64,000 nt of DNA from Caldilineaceae bacterium (GTDB taxonomy: Bacteria > Chloroflexota > Anaerolineae > Caldilineales > Caldilineaceae), in assembly GCA_020846635.1 (NCBI GenBank), contig JADLDO010000028.1, positions 806,001 through 870,000 of the forward strand, read 5' to 3'. Positions 60,701 to 64,000 of the stretch are shown piece by piece. Within the stretch, counting starts at the first letter, position 1; every line of letters begins with the position of its first letter. The position numbers and the translations under genes were made by a program. Under the pieces are notes generated by a model. That model was given only the letters and a program-made list of their open reading frames with translations, had not been told where the DNA came from and ran no database searches.

Positions 60701-61396
60701 CCCGTGACCAATTTGGGCATAACTGTATTGTGGTTGCCCGCCTGCCATCATCAGCGATAGCGTGGCTGTGACTGCAATTGAGCCGGTTGCGCTGTAGGCG
60801 TATCCCTGATTAATCACACGAAAGCCAAGCTGAGCGTAATTAGTGTCGCCACCATTGCCCGCTTGCACGATGACGTTCGCCCCTTCGACGTTGGTCACGC
60901 CGTGACGGCTGCCCACGGCAACCGCCGCGGGCTGTGTCGCCGCGCCAATCAGCACATCGCCCCCCCCGACACGGTCGTCGTCTGCCAGCAGCACCACACC
61001 CCCGCTGCCATCCACCGGGCCATTGTGCTGCACAGTGCCACTGATCACAATGTTGCCTTGTGCAATCAGGGTCAGCGTGTTACCTGCTGCCCAGGAGAGA
61101 TTGACCCCCGGCCTGATGTGGATGTCATCGGGGCTGCTGCCCGTAGCGAAGTTGGTGTCGAGCGTGACAGGCCCACTGTTCAACGCTGTAGCAATATAGT
61201 CAGCGCCATAGACCCCACCTGTGCCGTCAGCACCACCGGGTTCAATGATAATGGTGTCCGCATAGAGCGGAGTTGGAAAGGCAAATATCGAGAAGCTAAA
61301 AAGCGCGACAAGAAGGACAAAGGGCGCGGCAAAGAGCCGGATACACGGATGCGCGGCGCGGCCAAACCGTGTGTACAACGGGGTAGATCGAGACAT
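57767..61396 (-). CDS. Large secreted beta-helix protein with QIGNGG repeats, DUF11 and Ca-binding tail
   Basis: About 1209 residues. A signal peptide (VLLVALFSFSIFAFPTPLYA) leads to an FHA-like start (VTLDTNFATGSSPDDI). Residues about 215-800 hold about 15 copies of a 34-45-residue unit containing (Y)AQ(I/V)G(N/H)GG, then G-x3-G, V/I-x-AGG-x-I-x-F. Two DUF11-type Ig-like domains follow (KTPSVARARVGETITYTYQI, VPISTTVVYCFTITNTG), then thrombospondin-3-like Asp repeats (DQDGDGIPD, DMDGDNIPN, DSDGDGRLD). The end is EQRIFLPAIADE. It is probably a surface adhesin or cell-wall layer protein. The ATG at 61396 lacks a Shine-Dalgarno; TTG 61414 and GTG 61411 are alternatives. Confidence 0.75.
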   Translation of the reverse strand: MSRSTPLYTRFGRAAHPCIRLFAAPFVLLVALFSFSIFAFPTPLYADTIIIEPGGADGTGGVYGADYIATALNSGPVTLDTNFATGSSPDDIHIRPGVNLSWAAGNTLTLIAQGNIVISGTVQHNGPVDGSGGVVLLADDDRVGGGDVLIGAATQPAAVAVGSRHGVTNVEGANVIVQAGNGGDTNYAQLGFRVINQGYAYSATGSIAVTATLSLMMAGGQPQYSYAQIGHGGSIDEGHADTADGTLSGDIAVSVTNNISVTAGSSAREAYTQIGHGGYNFFGPTTGNHTVVAGGTIEFRGGSGSDFAYAQIGNGGGSSGGVHSGNLHVDAGGDIIFRGGASLRAYAQIGNGGWVAHGDASGDHWVEAGGTIDFRVGSGTQAYAQIGNGGRGVTGTLGGRLTVIAPGDITFFNDSSSKLAQIGHGGYQANGDSTGDISVEAGGNLRFESGQIGHGGFEATGIHRGNHTVQAAQSITFTVNDAYGTYAQIGNGGFNNESGIGQQGNLTVTATSGDIYFQAGAGFATYAQVGNGGYLTDGMHTGTLRLHAGGDIHFIGGLSQYHSYAMVGNGGGLGDGQRSGDITLDAAGDIHVRSVGLSGFAQVGHGGTGADGAISGTVTITAGQTIYFAAALDDGIHVQAGHGGRRATGTRSGDIHLYAGADIIFVGGDGTTVPAAAQVGHGGPDSSGDSSGNHTLIAGRNISFTAGTGDNAYTQVGNGGIHAAGNMTGSHILRAAQTIFFGAGSGTDAYAQVGNGSAAGSESGARSGNITILSGEDLILAGAHIGHVSADGVLSITGGSTTIGVSQNNPYISGSGEMFVTHSAQFTTAFNSAPAANEGELRFYAPSQSHVSIAANTPMNSETFPGFVPDERIAGNFLFANGPYIPDYSFYFSRLPALIVSKTPSVARARVGETITYTYQITNSGGISFTALSAVDDPLGAIALDRSSLALGEVATGQRTYTVQASDPPNALVNIVTITGTPLVGDTVVVTAQASVALVNASFDLTKTVGIQGIVPECTANNAMQVPISTTVVYCFTITNTGSEPLTTHTLEDDQLGTVLDGVAISLAPGDSYATVVTRTLYAGVTNTAVWTAGYAGSEGVRVAALPAQSIAQATVAISDDTADQDGDGIPDNLEQADDMDGDNIPNFLDLDSDGDGRLDRDECPGLPCRDTNNDGTPDFLDPNDATALDPNEQPTQEQRIFLPAIADE

Positions 61397-61714
61397 GAGC
61401 GACAATTTCACCAAATTTGTTGTGCTGCGAGGCCAAACGTGGATAGATCAGCGAAAGGAGACCTGCACAGGCGGATTAGGGATATTCATGGCCCAAAAGG
61501 AGATGGGTTAGCACTGTCATAGACAGTATAAACGGATATGCCACCATCTACAATAAGACATTTGTAGCGGATGGCTAGCCGTCTTCCATCGTGCCGCGCG
61601 GCCTATAATGCGGCTTGGCTCATCTCGCATGGTACAATCGGACTTGACTCCATCCCATCTACCAAACAACCTAGAGAACGCCGCGGGCGCTGCTCGCCGA
61701 CGAAAGGAACTCCC
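61397..61714. other. Divergent intergenic region
   Basis: 318 bp between the beta-helix and enolase-superfamily genes. A TATAAT hexamer at 61604-61609 on the plus strand is a candidate -10 for the latter, without a good -35. No repeat or hairpin of note was seen. Confidence 0.4.
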
Positions 61715-62839
61715 GTGAAGATCACCGCTTTCGAAACGATCCCCATTCAAGGCCGCGCCATGATTCTCAAGATGCACACGGACGAGGGGCTGATTGGCTA
61801 TGGCGAGCCGATGAACTACGAACACTGGCGCGTCGTCGCCCAGGCAGTCGCGGACATGGCTGAATATCTGGTGGGCAAAGACCCGCTGCAGATCGAAGAT
61901 CATTGGCAGGCGCTGTACCGTTCCAGCTACAGCCGCAGCATGCCGGTGATGGTCAGCGCGCTCAGTGGCATTGAAATGGCGATGTGGGATGTCTTTGGCA
62001 AGTCGGTGGGGATGCCTGTCTGGAAACTTTTGGGGGGATCCGTCCGCAATCGTGTGCGTGTTTACACAGGTATCGGCGGCGGCACGCCCGCCGAGGTGGC
62101 AGAGAATGCCAGGCGCGCTGTACAGTCCGGCTTCCGAGCCATCAAGATGCTCGCCACCGACCATCCCGCGCGCTTTGTCGAGACGCCGGATGAGATCGAC
62201 GGCATGGTGGCGCGCGTCGCCGCAGTGCGCGAGGCAGTGGGCGGGATGGTAGACTTGGCGGTCGATCTGCACCGTCGTCTCAGCCCGACAATGGCCCTTA
62301 TTTTTATGAAGGAGATCGAGCCATTTCGCCCCCTCTTTGCCGAGGAGCCATGCCATCCGGAGAACAACGAGGCGCTGCTGATGCTCTCGCGCGCCACGAC
62401 CGTCCCTGTGGCGACCGGCGAGCGCCATTTGACGCGCTGGGGCTTCCGTGAGCTGATCGAACGCGAGATGTGCGCGATCTTGCAGCCCGACATCCGTCAC
62501 TGCGGCGGCATACTGGAGACAAAGAAGATCGCGGCGATGGCCGAAATCCACAACATGGCGATTGCGCCACACAACGCAGCGGGGCCGGTCGGCGTTGCCG
62601 CGTCAATCCATGTGATGGCGACTGTGCCAAACTGCGTGATCTGTGAAGGGGGCCATCGCCGCGGTGAAGGGCTGTTCAAGACGCCGCTGGTTTTCAAGGA
62701 TGGATATATCGAACTGCCTACAGCACCCGGCCTCGGTGTGGACATGGATGACAATGCGCTCGAAGCCCTGCGCGACGAAACCTTTCGTCTGCGCGGCATG
62801 TTCTGGCACAAAGACGACGGTTCATTTGCCGACTACTAA
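61715..62839 (+). CDS. Enolase-superfamily enzyme (mandelate racemase/galactarate dehydratase-like)
   Basis: A 374-residue barrel enzyme with a capping domain. Metal ligands D184 (VDLHRR), E210 or E211 (AEEP) and E236 (ATGERH) are present, with H286 (APHNAAGP) and K144 (FRAIKML) as acid/base candidates, a more standard set than the paralogue at 9159-10274. It would dehydrate or epimerise a sugar acid. Start GTG at 61715 has AAAGGAAC upstream. It is convergent with the beta-lactamase-fold gene. Confidence 0.85.
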   Translation: MKITAFETIPIQGRAMILKMHTDEGLIGYGEPMNYEHWRVVAQAVADMAEYLVGKDPLQIEDHWQALYRSSYSRSMPVMVSALSGIEMAMWDVFGKSVGMPVWKLLGGSVRNRVRVYTGIGGGTPAEVAENARRAVQSGFRAIKMLATDHPARFVETPDEIDGMVARVAAVREAVGGMVDLAVDLHRRLSPTMALIFMKEIEPFRPLFAEEPCHPENNEALLMLSRATTVPVATGERHLTRWGFRELIEREMCAILQPDIRHCGGILETKKIAAMAEIHNMAIAPHNAAGPVGVAASIHVMATVPNCVICEGGHRRGEGLFKTPLVFKDGYIELPTAPGLGVDMDDNALEALRDETFRLRGMFWHKDDGSFADY

Positions 62840-62876
62840 GCGCAAAGCCTTCTACGCCAGTGCAACTACTTGCGCA

Positions 62877-64000
62877 TCAGACGCGCTTTCCTCCGGCGAA
62901 TCCATTATATTCGTCCAGAAACCATTCGGCTTGTTTCGTCATAAAGACGCCGATTTCTTCCCCCTTGAAGGCGAAGGAGATGCGCAGCCCGCCCAGGTAA
63001 TGATCTGTGATATAGACCTCCAGATTGAGTGTCTGATCATCGACCCACGCGGCTGAGGCCATGCACTCATATTCGATGCCTGGGGATGAACCGATCTGTT
63101 CGCCAAAGTAGTTGCGCTGCGGGAACTTGCCGGGCAGCACGCGCCCGATACCGAAGCGCAGCACATTGTCGCCCTGAGCGTTGGTATATTCCCACGCGCC
63201 CTCATCCCCCTTGAAGGAGAGGCGCATCCGCGTGATCCCCATCGGGTTCTCTTCCAAAGCATACCAGGCGTCATCGACGACTGAACGCACCGGCGCATCC
63301 GCGTTCCCAGGAAGTGGCAGGACAGCAAGTCGCTCGATCTGATCCGCAAGTTCCGCATGGGCATCGCCATCCTCCGCAAGCGGCGCATCTGCAAGATAGG
63401 GGTAGAGTTCTTCCCACATCACGGTCGGAATGGCGCTGCCTGACGGTGCGCCCTGTGTGTCGGCGATGCAGGTGAATAGAAAGTCCTTGTCGGGGAAACA
63501 AAAGGCATACTGGCTGCCCATCCCGCGGAAGGAAAATCCATTTTCATTCTCGCGCCAGATCTGGTATCCATACCCGTGATGCCCGCGGATGGCGTTATCG
63601 ATTTGCTTCGAGGTCGCGGCGCATACATACGCCTCCGGGAGGACTTTTTCTTCGCCCCACATGCCGCCGTTCATGCAGGTGAGAGCGACTTTCGCCAGAT
63701 CGCGCAGCGTGCAGATGACACCCGAACCGCCCCACGATCCACCTTCGGGTGTGCGGACGCACCAGGCATCCGGTGAGAAGCCGATTCGGTCCAGAAAACG
63801 CGGGCGCATGTACTCTAGAAAAGGCATCCCCGCAAGCCGCTCGACCGTGGCTGTGAGCACGACGGTTGCTGCGGTGTCATAGGAGAAGATCGTTCCAGGC
63901 GGATGCGAGGGAGTCCGGTTGAAGAAGGTCCAAACCCAGTCGGGATCGTCGCGGGTATAGGAGGTGGTCGAATGGGCGGTTGACATCATCAGCAGGTCGC
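62877..64000 (-). CDS. Beta-lactamase-fold serine hydrolase, 5' end outside the window
   Basis: The C-terminal 373 codons of a class C/esterase-type protein. FSYDTAATVVLTATVERLAG holds the Tyr-x-(N/T) motif of the family, and SFRGMGSQYAF a KTG-like region (GMG). The N-terminal S-x-x-K is missing because the gene runs past base 64000; the frame is still open at the edge (LLMMSTAHST). About 120 residues at the C-terminus form an added beta domain of unknown role. Confidence 0.75.
   Translation of the reverse strand, partial: DLLMMSTAHSTTSYTRDDPDWVWTFFNRTPSHPPGTIFSYDTAATVVLTATVERLAGMPFLEYMRPRFLDRIGFSPDAWCVRTPEGGSWGGSGVICTLRDLAKVALTCMNGGMWGEEKVLPEAYVCAATSKQIDNAIRGHHGYGYQIWRENENGFSFRGMGSQYAFCFPDKDFLFTCIADTQGAPSGSAIPTVMWEELYPYLADAPLAEDGDAHAELADQIERLAVLPLPGNADAPVRSVVDDAWYALEENPMGITRMRLSFKGDEGAWEYTNAQGDNVLRFGIGRVLPGKFPQRNYFGEQIGSSPGIEYECMASAAWVDDQTLNLEVYITDHYLGGLRISFAFKGEEIGVFMTKQAEWFLDEYNGFAGGKRV

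Noticed and set aside
58950..60760. Regular repeats as a possible CRISPR array
   Set aside because: They are in-frame, 100-130 bp long, divergent and encode a protein repeat; no short identical repeats with unique spacers exist.
1..64000. tRNA, rRNA or riboswitch genes
   Set aside because: No cloverleaf, TTCGA-loop arrangement, rRNA sequence or recognised riboswitch core was noticed on either strand; a covariance-model scan would be needed to exclude weak ones.

Overview
The window looks like a chromosomal segment of a Chloroflexota bacterium, most likely of the Caldilineae/Anaerolineae type. This is inferred from family content and style only: an XRE-NB-ARC-TPR regulator, CUT1 sugar importers with Tat/lipoprotein binding proteins, clustered HpcH/HpaI aldolases and enolase-superfamily enzymes, large beta-rich secreted proteins with short LPA-type C-termini, and high GC. 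No rRNA, tRNA, CRISPR array or integrase was seen.

Layout: (1) 145-5285: large transcriptional regulator, cupin and a secreted SBBP beta-propeller lipoprotein. (2) 5360-16383: catabolic region for sugar acids and related compounds (ADC-like protein, HpcH/HpaI aldolase, malate/lactate dehydrogenase-2, enolase-superfamily dehydratase, SDR, aldo/keto reductase, metallo-amidohydrolase), interrupted by two toxin-antitoxin pairs (PIN/VapBC-like at 7.1-7.8 kb, RelE-HigA-like at 11.3-12.0 kb) and a LysM-alpha/beta hydrolase. (3) 16483-25292: P-loop kinase, Kef-type antiporter, PAP2 phosphatase, lipoprotein and a two-component block in which a small response regulator has been reduced in frame to its two ends. 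(4) 25311-31344: de novo NAD genes nadC, nadA and nadB, with a SIMPL lipoprotein and a DUF5990-like gene between them. (5) 31638-34681: membrane protein, methyltransferase and a bacterial PHAX-domain protein.

(6) 34772-44445 is the most unusual part. It is a compact minus-strand phage-head cassette: TerS-like, two-TM protein, TerL, portal, a single ORF fusing prohead protease, scaffold and major capsid, an EAD1-like small protein, an adaptor-like protein and a fibre/spike with a frame break near its 3' end. I see no integrase, replication, tape-measure or tail-tube genes. Directly upstream of the TerS-like gene are twelve contiguous 11-bp direct repeats, a plausible packaging or regulatory site. 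Heptameric RRGATGA repeats occupy the junctions of the cassette.

(7) 44484-64000: phosphotransferase, VOC protein and a second aldolase; a membrane hybrid histidine kinase convergent with an unusual HTH + HATPase-like + receiver protein; an ABC sugar importer lacking its ATPase, followed by a SelA-like PLP enzyme and an aspartoacylase-like metallohydrolase; an L,D-transpeptidase; a roughly 1200-residue secreted beta-helix protein with about 15 QIGNGG-type repeats; a second enolase-superfamily enzyme; and a beta-lactamase-fold protein cut by the window edge.

Several palindromic repeat families are dispersed between genes. One (CCCTCCCGGAGG-type) has five copies and at one site is a canonical intrinsic terminator. 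Starts were chosen from visible Shine-Dalgarno sequences where possible. All function calls come from reading motifs; no database search was run.
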